From positions 124,001 to 188,000 of the forward strand of contig JACTMJ010000030.1 of assembly GCA_014584705.1 (NCBI GenBank): a stretch of 64,000 bases of DNA, read 5' to 3'. This DNA comes from Acidobacteriota bacterium. Lineage in GTDB: Bacteria; Acidobacteriota; Terriglobia; Bryobacterales; Bryobacteraceae. Shown piece after piece: positions 18,415-27,765 of this stretch (within the stretch, counting starts at the first letter, position 1; every line of letters starts with the position of its first letter). The notes below the pieces were generated by a model. It did not search any database. It was not told the origin of the DNA and saw nothing but the letters and a program-made list of their open reading frames with translations. A program made the position numbers and the translations under genes.

Positions 18415-19686
18415 CTAGTTTCCGTCATTGGTCGTCTCTGGTGTTTGCCGGGAGACGCGGACCTTATCCACCCGCAATTCATTGCCGGCCAGGACTTCTA
18501 TCTGGAATCCGTCGTGCTCGATCAGTTCTCCGACGCGCGGGACGTGGCCGGCCCATTCCGCGATCAATCCGCCGACGGTGGTGGATTCCGTTTCCGGTTC
18601 CGGTTGATAGCCGAACATCTCATCCAGCCGGTCCAGATCCAGCGAACCGGGCACGATAAAGCCGCCGTTCGAATCGCTGGCGATATCCGGTTCGGGTTCG
18701 TGCTCGTCGCGAATCTCGCCGAAGATCTCTTCCATTACGTCTTCGAGCGTCACAAGCCCCGCCGTGTTGCCATACTCATTAACTACGATCGCCATGTGCG
18801 TGTTCTCGGCTTGCATCTCCTTGAGCAGGCGGCTGACCGGCTTCGATTCGGGCACGGCGCGAATCGGCCGGACGAGTTCGCGGACGGTGCGCGAGTCCAG
18901 GTCCTTTTCTTCCATCTCGAACATGTCCCGGATGTGAATGAAGCCGATGATATCGTCGAGGTCCTGCCCGAAGACCGGGAAGCGCGAGAAGCGCGCGGAG
19001 ACTACCAGCGGACGCAGCGCGGCGAGGCTGATATCCGCCTGTGCCACCACCATGTCGGTGCGGGGCGTCATCACTTCGCGGGCGGTCTTGTCGCCGAACT
19101 CGACTACGGAGCGAATCAGTTTGCGGTCCTCCTCCGCGATGATGCCCTCGCCTTCGCCCGCTTCCATGAAGGCCTCGAGATGCGCGTCCTGGCTTTGTGA
19201 GTCGTCGTCATCCTCAAGCGGCTTGCCGATCTGCACGAGGGACTCGAAAAATCCGAGCAGGAATTCGATGGGGCGCATTAGCCACACCACGGCCAGCAGC
19301 ACGGGCAGAAAGAGGGTGAGCCAGCGGCCGGACGTGCGCTGGATGAGCACGGGAGGAACAAGGTAGAGTGCGGTGAACATCAGGGCCATGGACGTGCCCG
19401 TCGCTTCCCCGGCGGCGACCCAGAAGGGCTGATCTCCGGCGAAGGCAAAGACGGTGAGGCCGCAGACGAGCAGCACCAGCGCGATGTGCTTGGCAAGCGA
19501 AAACGCCAGCGCGCCTTGCTCCGCCTTCACGCCGATGCGCTCTTCGAGATGAAGGCGGAAATTGTCGAGAAAGCCGGACTCTCGCAGGCGAAGCCGCATC
19601 AACTCCTGATAGACGCGCTGCATCAAGGTGACGAGCACGATGAAGACCGTGAGCGGAATGACGACGGCGATCCAAATTGCCATCAT
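18415..19686 (-). CDS. CNNM/CorC-type (HlyC/CorC) transporter-associated protein
   Basis: 423 residues. Residues 1-150 contain a leading membrane helix and three more hydrophobic segments (KHIALVLLVCGLTVFAFAG, TSMALMFTALYLVPPVL, LFLPVLLAVVWLM). A pair of CBS domains follows (DKTAREVMTPRTDMV; VNEYGNTAGLVTLEDVMEEI) and a C-terminal CorC_HlyC domain (GSLDLDRLDEMFGY). The GNTAGLVTLEDVLEEI-type motif is diagnostic. Family members act in magnesium or cobalt efflux or in gating such transport. The start ATGATG overlaps the ybeY stop in ATGA. The membrane part matches a DUF21 domain only loosely. Confidence 0.88.
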   Translation of the reverse strand: MMAIWIAVVIPLTVFIVLVTLMQRVYQELMRLRLRESGFLDNFRLHLEERIGVKAEQGALAFSLAKHIALVLLVCGLTVFAFAGDQPFWVAAGEATGTSMALMFTALYLVPPVLIQRTSGRWLTLFLPVLLAVVWLMRPIEFLLGFFESLVQIGKPLEDDDDSQSQDAHLEAFMEAGEGEGIIAEEDRKLIRSVVEFGDKTAREVMTPRTDMVVAQADISLAALRPLVVSARFSRFPVFGQDLDDIIGFIHIRDMFEMEEKDLDSRTVRELVRPIRAVPESKPVSRLLKEMQAENTHMAIVVNEYGNTAGLVTLEDVMEEIFGEIRDEHEPEPDIASDSNGGFIVPGSLDLDRLDEMFGYQPEPETESTTVGGLIAEWAGHVPRVGELIEHDGFQIEVLAGNELRVDKVRVSRQTPETTNDGN

Positions 19687-20144
19687 TTTCCCGACCTCGC
19701 GATCAATCCGGCGGGCAGGCCCAATCGCTTTCGCCAGCGGGATTCGGCGCGGCGCATCTGGCCGGTGTCGCTCTCATGGTCCATCCCCGTCAGGTGGAGC
19801 AGGCCATGCAGCATCAGCACGCGGACTTCCTCCTCCGTGCTATGGCCGTGCTCCCTGGCTTGCGCGCGGGCGTGGGGAAGGGAAATGGCAAGATCGCCAA
19901 GATAGCCGGGGTCGCCGGCGGCGGGGAAAGAGAGCACATCGGTGCTTTCCGGCTTCCCTCGAAATCGTTCGTTGAGTTCGGCAAGCTCTTCGGCGGTGGT
20001 GATCAGGCAAACAAAGTCTCGGCCGGATGCAACTTCGCGGGACAGCTTCTCGGCAAAGGCTTGAAGGGGGCGGCTGGCCGCGTCCTGAAAGCGCTTCCGG
20101 AAAATAACACGTTTCGGAGGCTGGTCGTCACTCGATTCTGGCAT
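19683..20144 (-). CDS. ybeY: Endoribonuclease YbeY
   Basis: 153 residues from ATG 20144, close to the 155 of E. coli YbeY; ATG 20180 would add 12 residues. The zinc-binding motif is complete: HGLLHLTGMDHESD with His113, His117 and His123. STDVLSFP upstream is also typical. YbeY is a metal-dependent single-strand endoribonuclease needed for 16S rRNA 3'-end maturation and 70S quality control. It lies between phoH and the CNNM gene and overlaps the latter by four bases. Confidence 0.95.
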   Translation of the reverse strand: MPESSDDQPPKRVIFRKRFQDAASRPLQAFAEKLSREVASGRDFVCLITTAEELAELNERFRGKPESTDVLSFPAAGDPGYLGDLAISLPHARAQAREHGHSTEEEVRVLMLHGLLHLTGMDHESDTGQMRRAESRWRKRLGLPAGLIARSGK

Positions 20145-20227
20145 GATTTGCTTTCCCGGCCGCTCTCGCGCCACTGTCATTCATTTCTCGCGCACCGCGC
20201 TGCCCAACGGCGAGACGGAAGCGCATG

Positions 20228-21226
20228 CTATGCATTCCCCTCGGTGGGAGGCTCGTTCAGGCGGAGGTTCAACTGCGAACTGCCGACATTCTGCTGGCGA
20301 TCGTACGCCATGATAATCTTTTGCACCAGCGGATGGCGCACGACGTCTTTTTCATCGAACTCGACGAAGCCGATGCCCTCCACACCGTCGAGGACGTCAA
20401 GGGCGTTCTGGAGGCCGGAAGCGCGGGAGTGGGGAAGATCGGTCTGCGTAAGATCTCCGGTCACCACCATCTTGGAATTGAAGCCCTGGCGGGTGAGCAC
20501 CATCTTCATCTGTTCCGGCGTGCAGTTCTGCGCTTCATCGAGGATGATGTAGCTGTCGTTGAGCGTGCGCCCCCGCATAAACGCGACGGGAGCCACTTCA
20601 ATCTCTCCCTTTTCCATCATCCGCTTCACGCGTTCTCCGTCGAGCATGTCGTGGAGGGCGTCGTAGAGCGGGCGCAGATACGGGTCAATCTTTTCCTGAA
20701 GGGTTCCCGGCAGAAAGCCCAGCCGCTCCCCGGCTTCCACGGCGGGGCGGGTGAGGATGATGCGCTTCACGCGCTCCGCCAGCTTGTAATAGACCGCCAT
20801 CGCGACGGCGAGGTAAGTCTTGCCCGTGCCCGCCGGGCCGAGCCCGAAAACGAGATCGTCCCGCTCGAGCGCGGCCATGTACCGCCACTGGTTCGTGGAG
20901 CGGGGCCGGATGGACTTCTTGCCGACACTGCAGCGGTTGGTGACTTCCACGAGCTGGGTGAGCGTGATGGAAGGGTCTCGCTGAATTACCTGGATGAAGC
21001 TTTTCAGCTCCTCCGGGCTGAACTGGCGGCCGCCGTGCACGAGGTCCGCGTAGCTCTGGACAAAGCGGCGGGCGCGCGCTACCCGGTCGTCGTCGCCGGA
21101 AATTCCCACGCCCTCGTCGCCGAGGTGCAGCTCCACGTGGAAACTCTCTTCGAGAAGCCGCAGATTTTCGTCGCGGGTTCCGAACAGAGATTGAACGCCG
21201 CTCTCCAGCAGCACGGTTGCCTTCAC
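20228..21226 (-). CDS. PhoH-family ATPase (YbeZ-like)
   Basis: 332 residues, the usual length. Walker A GPAGTGKTYLA and Walker B YIILDEAQNCTPEQMKM are intact, followed by TGDLTQTDLP. The N-terminal 100 residues form the small domain seen in YbeZ (FSPEELKSFIQVIQRD). The protein is a cytosolic ATPase, often acting with YbeY in RNA metabolism. It is the first gene of the minus-strand operon; 84 bases separate it from ybeY. Confidence 0.94.
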   Translation of the reverse strand: MKATVLLESGVQSLFGTRDENLRLLEESFHVELHLGDEGVGISGDDDRVARARRFVQSYADLVHGGRQFSPEELKSFIQVIQRDPSITLTQLVEVTNRCSVGKKSIRPRSTNQWRYMAALERDDLVFGLGPAGTGKTYLAVAMAVYYKLAERVKRIILTRPAVEAGERLGFLPGTLQEKIDPYLRPLYDALHDMLDGERVKRMMEKGEIEVAPVAFMRGRTLNDSYIILDEAQNCTPEQMKMVLTRQGFNSKMVVTGDLTQTDLPHSRASGLQNALDVLDGVEGIGFVEFDEKDVVRHPLVQKIIMAYDRQQNVGSSQLNLRLNEPPTEGNA

Positions 21227-21530
21227 GTCAGATCCGATGGGAAACGCTCCTTCGATGGGAGGAAGATTGCATTGGCGGAAATCGTCAAAAAGCTTCGCAA
21301 GAGGGGTTCGCCTAATCCAATCGTTCCAATTTGGGAGCGACGGAGAATTTCGCTGCGAATCCGGGCATCGCCCGCAAGAACTGGCCTGAGTAAGTGGATC
21401 TCATGGGGAACTGGTGATCGTAGCTCCGCGCAACTCCAACTAAAGACAAGCGTAACAGAGTCCTCCTCGGGCGGACAAGTTCCGTTCGCGGCGACCGGAA
21501 GGGTATGGGAGGGCACAAAGCGGGCATGGG
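21227..21530. other. Intergenic region upstream of phoH
   Basis: 304 bases between phoH and the DUF192 gene, both on the minus strand. It must hold the promoter of the phoH operon. I see no convincing -10/-35 pair, no strong hairpin and no credible gene; two overlapping minus-strand frames here lack a start signal and family resemblance. Confidence 0.5.
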
Positions 21531-21896
21531 CTACCGGGTGCTTTCTTTGGGTTCCACGGAGAGCTGGTCGCCCGCCACCGTCCCGGTGGCCATCGCGGTG
21601 CCTGCGGGCAGTTCAAGGGCGGTGCTGGCGCTGAAGCAAAAGGCAATGCGGTTCCTGGGGATGGAATGCACCACCTTGCGGACGACCTTTTTGCGGTCAT
21701 AGAAAACGACATCGATGGGGAACTTCATGCCGAACATGTGGATGGCTTCACAGGGAGAGATCAGCAGCCCTTCGCCCGCCGGGAACTCAGTCCTCTTGAG
21801 CAACCCCTCGCGGCGAGTCTTGCTGTCGTCCGCCAGCAGGGCACGGTCCGCCAGCACCTTTTCCCTGGTCTTGTTGGTTACCACATAGAGGGGCAT
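21531..21896 (-). CDS. DUF192 family protein
   Basis: 121 residues from ATG 21896, which has AAGGAGG about 11 bases upstream; an upstream in-frame start (22010) would run into the prepilin peptidase gene. Family motifs: ADRALLADDSKTRREGLLKR, GLLISPCEAIHMFGMKFPIDVVFYD and ELPAGTA. DUF192 proteins are small beta-rich proteins of unknown function, often found beside tad genes; here it is the last gene of the minus arm of the Tad locus, just after cpaA. No signal peptide. Confidence 0.88.
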   Translation of the reverse strand: MPLYVVTNKTREKVLADRALLADDSKTRREGLLKRTEFPAGEGLLISPCEAIHMFGMKFPIDVVFYDRKKVVRKVVHSIPRNRIAFCFSASTALELPAGTAMATGTVAGDQLSVEPKESTR

Positions 21897-21942
21897 CGCT
21901 TCGTCGTCCTCCTTGGAAACGGGTCTCTGCGCGGGGGAAGCG

Positions 21943-22506
21943 CTAGTACCGGACAATCCGGAAGCCGAAGCTCTCCCAGAGAAACAGGAGCACAAACCAG
22001 GCAAGCGCAATCACCGCTCCATGGGGAAGGCTGAGACTTTTCGCGCTTCGGATGTCGAGATCCGGGTCCGCGGCATAAGGCGCCTGAAAGTACGCGAGAC
22101 TGCGCAGGATATTCATGGACTTGCCCAGCATTGTCTTGAATTGCCCCTTGGCCAAGGTGAAGAGCACCGCGACGACGCCGCCGAGGATGGAGGAGAAGAT
22201 GAAAAGGTGGATCCACATGAGGGGGCCGAGGAAGCTGGCGATGGCCGCCATCAGCTTCGCGTCGCCCGCGCCCATGGCCCGAAGCAGATAGAGAGGGAAG
22301 TAAATCAGGAGGGCCAGCAGCATTCCGGCGAAGGCCAGAAACAGGCCCTGCCACCCCCCCAGGATGCCGCTGGCGATCAGCCCGATGGGTAAAGCGCCAA
22401 GCGTGAGCCAATTGGGAATTCGGCGGCTGCGCAAATCGGTGATCGCGCCAACAATGCAAATGACCGTGACGGCGGCAAGCAAGATCGAATGAGGCGTATC
22501 GGGCAT
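21943..22506 (-). CDS. cpaA: Prepilin peptidase, A24 family (CpaA/TadV-like)
   Basis: 187 residues with five or six membrane helices. The two catalytic aspartates are visible: Asp24 in AITDLRSRRIPNW and Asp82 in MGAGDAKLMAA, the GxGD motif of the family. It lacks the N-terminal methyltransferase domain of PilD, as expected for Tad-type peptidases. It would cleave Flp prepilin and the TadE-like pseudopilins at the inner membrane. The C-terminal 50 residues (from DLDIRSAKSLSLPHGAVIALAWF) add a last helix. It follows the TonB-like gene by 78 bases. Confidence 0.93.
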   Translation of the reverse strand: MPDTPHSILLAAVTVICIVGAITDLRSRRIPNWLTLGALPIGLIASGILGGWQGLFLAFAGMLLALLIYFPLYLLRAMGAGDAKLMAAIASFLGPLMWIHLFIFSSILGGVVAVLFTLAKGQFKTMLGKSMNILRSLAYFQAPYAADPDLDIRSAKSLSLPHGAVIALAWFVLLFLWESFGFRIVRY

Positions 22507-22584
22507 GGTTGGAGTGCTTATGATTCCTTCAAAAGATTGTCTGGGAATGTCCTTGTGCTAACGGCGCATCAGCGGTCTCATCCG

Positions 22585-24330
22585 TTATATCGTAACCGGC
22601 GGAATCAGGAGCAGAACTTCCACCTGCACCGGTTTGCCGTTTCTCGAAGCGGGCCGGAATCGCCACTTGTTGAGCGAGGGCTTCAGCATGGGCAGCAGGC
22701 TCGCAAAGCGGCTCCCCACCACTTCCAGGTCCTGAAACTCGCCCTTAAGGTCAATGAACCCATGCACCACCACGTAGGAGGCCTTCGGCATCACCGGGGA
22801 GGGCGGCCTTACGGTGATGGCGGGGAAGGGCGCGGCGACTTCGACGGGAGACTCGTCAAGCACGAAGACGCCCTTCTGTTGAGCCTTGGTATCGGCCGCT
22901 TCCGCCGGCGCGGATTCGCAATACTGCAGGATCCATTCCTTGGTGGCGCCCACCTGGATGTACACCGTCTCAATCCGTGCGCCGCGCAGCAGACCCTTGG
23001 CGTCGGCAAAGACATCGGAGAGCGCGGTTTGTGTCACCATCAAGTCAAACTGTCCGTCCTCCGCATGGACGATGGTGCGGTCGCGCAGCGGTTCGGAGAG
23101 CTCAAGCACCGCGAGCAAATCGGCAATGGTCGCCTTACCGCCGGCGCTGCTTCCGCCCTTCGAGCCGGGCCCGACACCGTCCCCGGCCCCGGACCCTCCC
23201 CCGCCGGTACCCTGGCCGCGGCCTCCCGCGGAGCCGGGGAGGAAGCGAAGGGATTCTGTACCGGCAGCGGCCGCACTCATCGAATAAATTGTCCCGCCCG
23301 TTGTGCCGGATTCCCCCGTGAGAGAGGCCAGTTGCCCGGCGGGCATCAACTCCAGGAATCGTTTCAACTGCTGCTGATTGGCTCCGCCGAAGAGGCGAAT
23401 TCCTTCCGCGGCCTGGTCTCCGGTGCCGACCGAGGCGCGCAGAATCTCCTGGCGGCGCACGGCGTCCTCGGGCGTTTCGACGGCATCCTTCTTTTCGATT
23501 GCCTTGGGATCGTCCTTCACCTTTTTCATGCCCAGTTCGAGGGTGAGCAGGGGCTTGAAATCGATCCGCTTAGGCTGCATGCGCAGCAAAGCCTCCGGGG
23601 TATCGGGCGGAGGCGGAGGCATCTTGAGCGGCTTCACCGCGGTGGCGGCCACGGAATCCGGCATCTTGGGGACCTTGGTGTCATTGGACCAGAACAGGAT
23701 TTTCGGGAGATCGAGATTCTCCGCGGTTAACTGTAGGTCTGAAATCACCGGGGGTTTCGGCTTGCCGACATCGCGGCGCTCGCCTGGCGCTTTCAGGGAA
23801 GGCTTGGGCTGTTCGACGCCCTTTGACTTTGCCATCAATCGGGAGTCGCTGCCCGCGTCGGGTTTCTTGTCGGCACCCTTGCCGGCGCCCTTGTCGTCCT
23901 TCTCGTTCTCGCCCGAACCCTTCGGAACAATGATGCGCGTGGGCACCTTGATCATCACCGGCGTGATGAGCGGAGCATGGAGCCGGGCCGTGCGCGGCTG
24001 CATCGTGGCCAGCATGTCGAACAAGGGGATGAGCAGCGTGAGCCCCACCACGTGAATCGCGGCGCTGCTCATAAAGCTGAGCGACATTCGCCCGGTGGCT
24101 TTATGGGTCTCCTTGGCGATCGGGTCGTCGGCCCGGCGGCGGTAGGATTCCCACAACTCCCTGCCACCCTGGGAGTGCATCACCAGGCAGAAGAAATAGA
24201 GTGCAACCGGATGCACAAACTCCGTAAGCAGGTTGCGCTTGGGAATCAAGGCCCGCCGGAAAATGGCATCGGGAGGAAGCGTTTCCGCCTCCTCCCGCCG
24301 TTGGGGATCAATTCTTAACCGGATTCTCAT
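22585..24330 (-). CDS. TonB-like membrane protein within the Tad locus
   Basis: 581 residues. One hydrophobic segment at about residues 87-106 (SAAIHVVGLTLLIPLFDMLA) follows a charged 80-residue cytosolic N-terminus that itself has a short hydrophobic stretch (PVALYFFCLVM). After the helix come Lys/Pro-rich stretches (GKGADKKPDAGSD; KMPPPPPDTPEALL), a middle region with a Gly/Ser-rich linker and a C-terminal domain that resembles TonB: FIDLKGEFQDLEVV and KPSLNKWRFRPASRNGKPVQVEVLL. TonB-type domains contact outer-membrane partners. No ExbB or ExbD gene is nearby. Function is inferred from shape only; a periplasm-spanning Tad accessory is one option. Confidence 0.65.
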   Translation of the reverse strand: MRIRLRIDPQRREEAETLPPDAIFRRALIPKRNLLTEFVHPVALYFFCLVMHSQGGRELWESYRRRADDPIAKETHKATGRMSLSFMSSAAIHVVGLTLLIPLFDMLATMQPRTARLHAPLITPVMIKVPTRIIVPKGSGENEKDDKGAGKGADKKPDAGSDSRLMAKSKGVEQPKPSLKAPGERRDVGKPKPPVISDLQLTAENLDLPKILFWSNDTKVPKMPDSVAATAVKPLKMPPPPPDTPEALLRMQPKRIDFKPLLTLELGMKKVKDDPKAIEKKDAVETPEDAVRRQEILRASVGTGDQAAEGIRLFGGANQQQLKRFLELMPAGQLASLTGESGTTGGTIYSMSAAAAGTESLRFLPGSAGGRGQGTGGGGSGAGDGVGPGSKGGSSAGGKATIADLLAVLELSEPLRDRTIVHAEDGQFDLMVTQTALSDVFADAKGLLRGARIETVYIQVGATKEWILQYCESAPAEAADTKAQQKGVFVLDESPVEVAAPFPAITVRPPSPVMPKASYVVVHGFIDLKGEFQDLEVVGSRFASLLPMLKPSLNKWRFRPASRNGKPVQVEVLLLIPPVTI

Positions 24331-24365
24331 TTCATTGCATTCAGGGAGCGACGGAATACGCCAGT

Positions 24366-25811
24366 TTACAGCGAAAGGCGGAGGATCTCCGCGGCGATGC
24401 GGTCAAACGCTTCCTGCAAGCCGTCGTTCTGCTGCGTGAGCGGAACGTAGATGTACATGCCGATCTGCTGGCTGCTGTTGAAGTAGGCGGAATCCGGCGC
24501 GTTTGCTACCTGCTTCATGAATTCGTCTTCGATGGCGTAATTGCCGGTTTCGGGGGCGAGGCCAATCGAATAGATCACTGGCTGGAGTGTCGCGTTGGCG
24601 CGGATCTTGTTCGCTTGATCCGCCACAGTGTTCATGGAGGCGTTCGCCAGGTTGCGGGGGCTGCTCACGTTCGTGTAGGTGACGGACTTGGCGCCAAGGA
24701 AGCCCGCGGTGCGGTTTCCCCAGTAGTCCTTGTAGGGGATTCTGGCGATATCGTAACGCACGTCGCTCAAGTCCGATGCCATGGCGCAGCCGTTCAGATA
24801 GGAAATCGCGGAGTCTCCAGCAGTGAGGCTGGTGGAGGTATGTTTGTAGAGCCCCCATGAGTTCGTGCTGGTGGTGTTCGGATGGCCGCCGTAGGCGATG
24901 ACGCCGATGCGATCGTTATCCTTGTAGGAGCAGGATGAACCGCTCTTGATAAGGTCGAGTTCCCCATTGTCGTTCCTGTTATTGAAATTCGCGGTGACGC
25001 CGTTCGCGATGCCATCCGTGAAGAACACGATTGCGTTCACCGCGCCGGGCTGGTTGATCGTGATTAGCATGTCATAGGCGGCATTCAACGCGGCGGTCTG
25101 GTTGGTGGCGCCGGCCGCGCCGATGGAATTGATCTTCGAGGTGATCGAAGGAGAGGTGCTCAAGAAGTTTTGGGTTGGCTCCATCGCGCGGGTCGCGCCC
25201 CCGTTGAACACCACCAGGCCGAGTTGATCAGTACCATTGGCGAAACTCTGCGCGAACTTGACCGCCGCATTCTTCATCGGCGTCACGGAGTTGTTGATCT
25301 GCATGGAGCCGGAGCGGTCCAGCACCATGATGACGTTCGAATCCCGCCGCGTGGCCTGGCCGATGACGTTGACGTCGGCATAGTGCTCCCCGAGAATCGG
25401 CATGAAATAGAGTGGCGCGCGCCGCGTGGCGTTCACCGTCACCGTGCGCATGCGGACCTGAGTCTCGTTAATGTCGACGATGGGTGCGATGCCGGTGGTT
25501 CCAAAATGATCTTGCGGGAAGTTCGCGTTGAAGTAGCGCAGGGCCACACCGCGGGCGGCGTCGCGCTGCTCCGCGAGCGTGAGGCCGCGGTTGAGCGAGC
25601 GAGCGGCGGAGAGACAGGCCGAATCAACTGCCACCGATAGCCGGGTTTTGATGATGTAGGCCATGCCAGCGTCAATGGCCAGCCCGGCCAGCGGAACCAG
25701 AAAGAGCAACGAAAGGGTGGCCAGCAAGAGCGCGAACCCCTTCTCGTGGGGACGTTTCGCGCCGATGCCTTTGCGGCGCGTGGAATTCGAGTCGATCTGT
25801 GTATTCGCCAT
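24366..25811 (-). CDS. tadG: TadG-like protein with von Willebrand factor A domain
   Basis: 481 residues. GGAGG nine bases upstream supports ATG 25811. The N-terminus has the TadE/TadG-type pseudopilin helix (KGFALLLATLSLLFLVPLAGLAIDAGMAY) but no Glu at +5 of the presumed cleavage site. A vWA domain from about residue 158 carries a complete MIDAS start, Asp165-x-Ser167-x-Ser169 in MVLDRSGSM, and later GAAGATNQTAAL and FFTDGIANG. The domain holds a long insert with Cys (KSGSSCSYKDNDR). The protein is probably a minor pilin or tip adhesin that binds a partner through a metal ion. It lies 45 bases behind the TadE-like gene. Confidence 0.86.
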   Translation of the reverse strand: MANTQIDSNSTRRKGIGAKRPHEKGFALLLATLSLLFLVPLAGLAIDAGMAYIIKTRLSVAVDSACLSAARSLNRGLTLAEQRDAARGVALRYFNANFPQDHFGTTGIAPIVDINETQVRMRTVTVNATRRAPLYFMPILGEHYADVNVIGQATRRDSNVIMVLDRSGSMQINNSVTPMKNAAVKFAQSFANGTDQLGLVVFNGGATRAMEPTQNFLSTSPSITSKINSIGAAGATNQTAALNAAYDMLITINQPGAVNAIVFFTDGIANGVTANFNNRNDNGELDLIKSGSSCSYKDNDRIGVIAYGGHPNTTSTNSWGLYKHTSTSLTAGDSAISYLNGCAMASDLSDVRYDIARIPYKDYWGNRTAGFLGAKSVTYTNVSSPRNLANASMNTVADQANKIRANATLQPVIYSIGLAPETGNYAIEDEFMKQVANAPDSAYFNSSQQIGMYIYVPLTQQNDGLQEAFDRIAAEILRLSL

Positions 25812-25856
25812 GACTATCAGCCTCCTATCCGTCTCATCCGGCTTCGATCTCCGTCG

Positions 25857-26543
25857 CTAAAAAATTGCAAAAGTCGTCACGCGCGTATCGGCGTTGATAT
25901 CGGGAAACGAAATGCCGGGAGTGATCATGAACCCTTCGGCGACATACGCTTCCTCGCCATCCAACATGGCTGGCATGAGGGTCTCGAGTGAAGGAGCGCG
26001 TGCGCTTCCATCATTCTTGTAGTTGTTCACCTTGCCGGAGGTTGCTACCGAAGCCGGAGTGGCAAGCCAGCTGGTGTAGAGGGCCGGGTTGCCGAGAACC
26101 ACCCGATATGTCACCACCGGGAAACCCTGATTCGAACACCCGCTGGCACACTCACTGGCCCCCAACTTCCGAACGGTGGATATGATCATCGTGCCGTTGA
26201 AGGTGGCGTTATCGCCGGCGTTGTTCCCAACGAAAGTGGAACCCTGCGTGAGCTTATTGAAGAGCAGCTTGTTCTGGGGGAGGGTGAAGTCAATGCCGCG
26301 GGCGTGCATGATGCCCACGTCGCGCGTGATCTGCTCCAACTGCACCCGGTTGATGGTGGCCAGGCCGATCACCACCAAGCCCACCAGCAAGGGCACGAAA
26401 AGAAAGATCGTGGCAAGGGCCATTTCCACGAAAGCGCCGCCGCGCTGCCCGTTCCGGTTGCGTTTCCCCGCTGCGTTCGATTGCTCCGCATTCGCGAGGC
26501 GCCCGCGTTGGGGTGATTCTTGCAGGATCCATCGTTGTCTCAT
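25857..26543 (-). CDS. tadE: TadE-like pseudopilin
   Basis: 228 residues. GAGGG about seven bases upstream supports ATG 26543. A basic N-terminus of about 35 residues precedes the TadE helix QRGGAFVEMALATIFLFVPLLVGL; cleavage after the Gly would leave Glu near +4/+5, as in TadE proteins. The exported part contains a CASGCSNQG loop. TadE/TadF pseudopilins are processed by the prepilin peptidase and are needed for Tad pilus assembly. It is the second gene of the minus arm. Confidence 0.86.
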   Translation of the reverse strand: MRQRWILQESPQRGRLANAEQSNAAGKRNRNGQRGGAFVEMALATIFLFVPLLVGLVVIGLATINRVQLEQITRDVGIMHARGIDFTLPQNKLLFNKLTQGSTFVGNNAGDNATFNGTMIISTVRKLGASECASGCSNQGFPVVTYRVVLGNPALYTSWLATPASVATSGKVNNYKNDGSARAPSLETLMPAMLDGEEAYVAEGFMITPGISFPDINADTRVTTFAIF

Positions 26544-26627
26544 CGAGTGTCCCTCACCATTTCCCTCAATTCGTCTCCCGACATGCGCGAGGGGATTCTC
26601 CGGTTCCCCACCTCCACAATGGGTCGC

Positions 26628-27236
26628 CTAAAGAGCGGCGCATCCGCTGACGGGGCAGGATTCCATTCTGTCCGCAGCGTGGACGGTAATTTTGATTGGC
26701 GGATCTTCGAGAATCTCCAATTTCTGCAGATCGCCAATCTTGTAAACCGGGATGATCGGGCTGTATTCGTAGTCCTCAATGTTCACCATCACGATGTTGC
26801 CGCCCCGGTTGCGGCTGGATCCCAGGTCCTCCGTCAGGGTGGGCGATCCCGCGTCATAGAACTTGACAGTCAGTTTGTCCTCCTGCCCGTTCATCAGGCC
26901 CCCGGCCGCCTGAAGGGTCACCTTCTTGATGGAAGCCAGGTGGCCGAGGGAGCCGCCCGATCCGTCCGAGGCCGTCTGGCTCGTGATGGCGTAACGGACG
27001 CCTTCGCGAACGGCGTGCTGGAGAGAAACCTTGATGAAGATGCCCCAACCGATATCGACGATCATGAACATCAACGGAAGAATCATCATCATGACCAACG
27101 CGCCCGCGAGCGTTTCCGCGCCGCGCTGCGAGTGCCATCGCCGGGAGGCCGACTTGCTTGCACCCTCGGTAGCAGCCGACCTATGCTTCATGCTCAATCC
27201 GTCCCTTGTCGGCTTGTTCCTTCGTAGTGTATCCAT
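26628..27236 (-). CDS. TadE/TadF-like pseudopilin
   Basis: 202 residues from ATG 27236, which follows a GGGGGG run about nine bases upstream; ATG 27191 is an alternative, and a longer frame to 27482 is unlikely. The helix segment reads QRGAETLAGALVMMMILPLMFMIVDIGWGI. It is the right place and shape for a TadE helix, but the position expected for Glu +5 is Ala or Gly. The exported part ends in MESCPVSGCAAL with two Cys that could form a disulfide. First gene of the minus arm of the Tad locus. Confidence 0.78.
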   Translation of the reverse strand: MDTLRRNKPTRDGLSMKHRSAATEGASKSASRRWHSQRGAETLAGALVMMMILPLMFMIVDIGWGIFIKVSLQHAVREGVRYAITSQTASDGSGGSLGHLASIKKVTLQAAGGLMNGQEDKLTVKFYDAGSPTLTEDLGSSRNRGGNIVMVNIEDYEYSPIIPVYKIGDLQKLEILEDPPIKITVHAADRMESCPVSGCAAL

Positions 27237-27765
27237 GAACCTCATCCCCCCCTTTGACGAAGTGGAAATCGGAGTTCCGCTGCTCTCCATCAGAACTAAT
27301 CGCCATCTCTGCATGTCAAACCTTCCGCTATACTCCTTAGCATGTCGGCTACCCGGTACCGGAAACGACGCATGCCCGAATGAAATGGTCCAGCACCCGG
27401 CAGTATCGAGTACTGCACTCCTCCCAGTCACGATAAGTATGCCGCAGAACTTATCGGTTGCAAATAGCGAATAAATTAGCAAAACTCCTTAGAGTCCAAT
27501 ACATCCTAAACAACAGTGGCGAAGAGAGTGCCAAGCACCTAGGGAGAGTCCTTTCGAATTCGCCAAGTATTCGCCTGGTCGGATCCCAGGCCCTCGGGCT
27601 CCTGCCTCAATCCGGAATCCACTCGAAAGCAAAAGCCTCGCGAAAAACCGTCGCCACCCGAAGAGTTCAAGTCAGAACTCAGAGTGTTGTTAATGAGAAG
27701 GAACACGCAATAACACGAATTTCTTAACGCCAATCAGAGTCCGCGTTTCCTGCCGTCTAGTACTA

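Noticed and set aside
17737..19200. 487-codon plus-strand frame across era and the CNNM gene
   Set aside because: Shadow of two clear minus-strand genes; His/Phe-rich with no motifs.
27458..27727. 89-codon plus-strand frame in the Tad control region
   Set aside because: Starts at TTG with no ribosome-binding site and has no membrane, pilin or regulator features; left out as probable noise.
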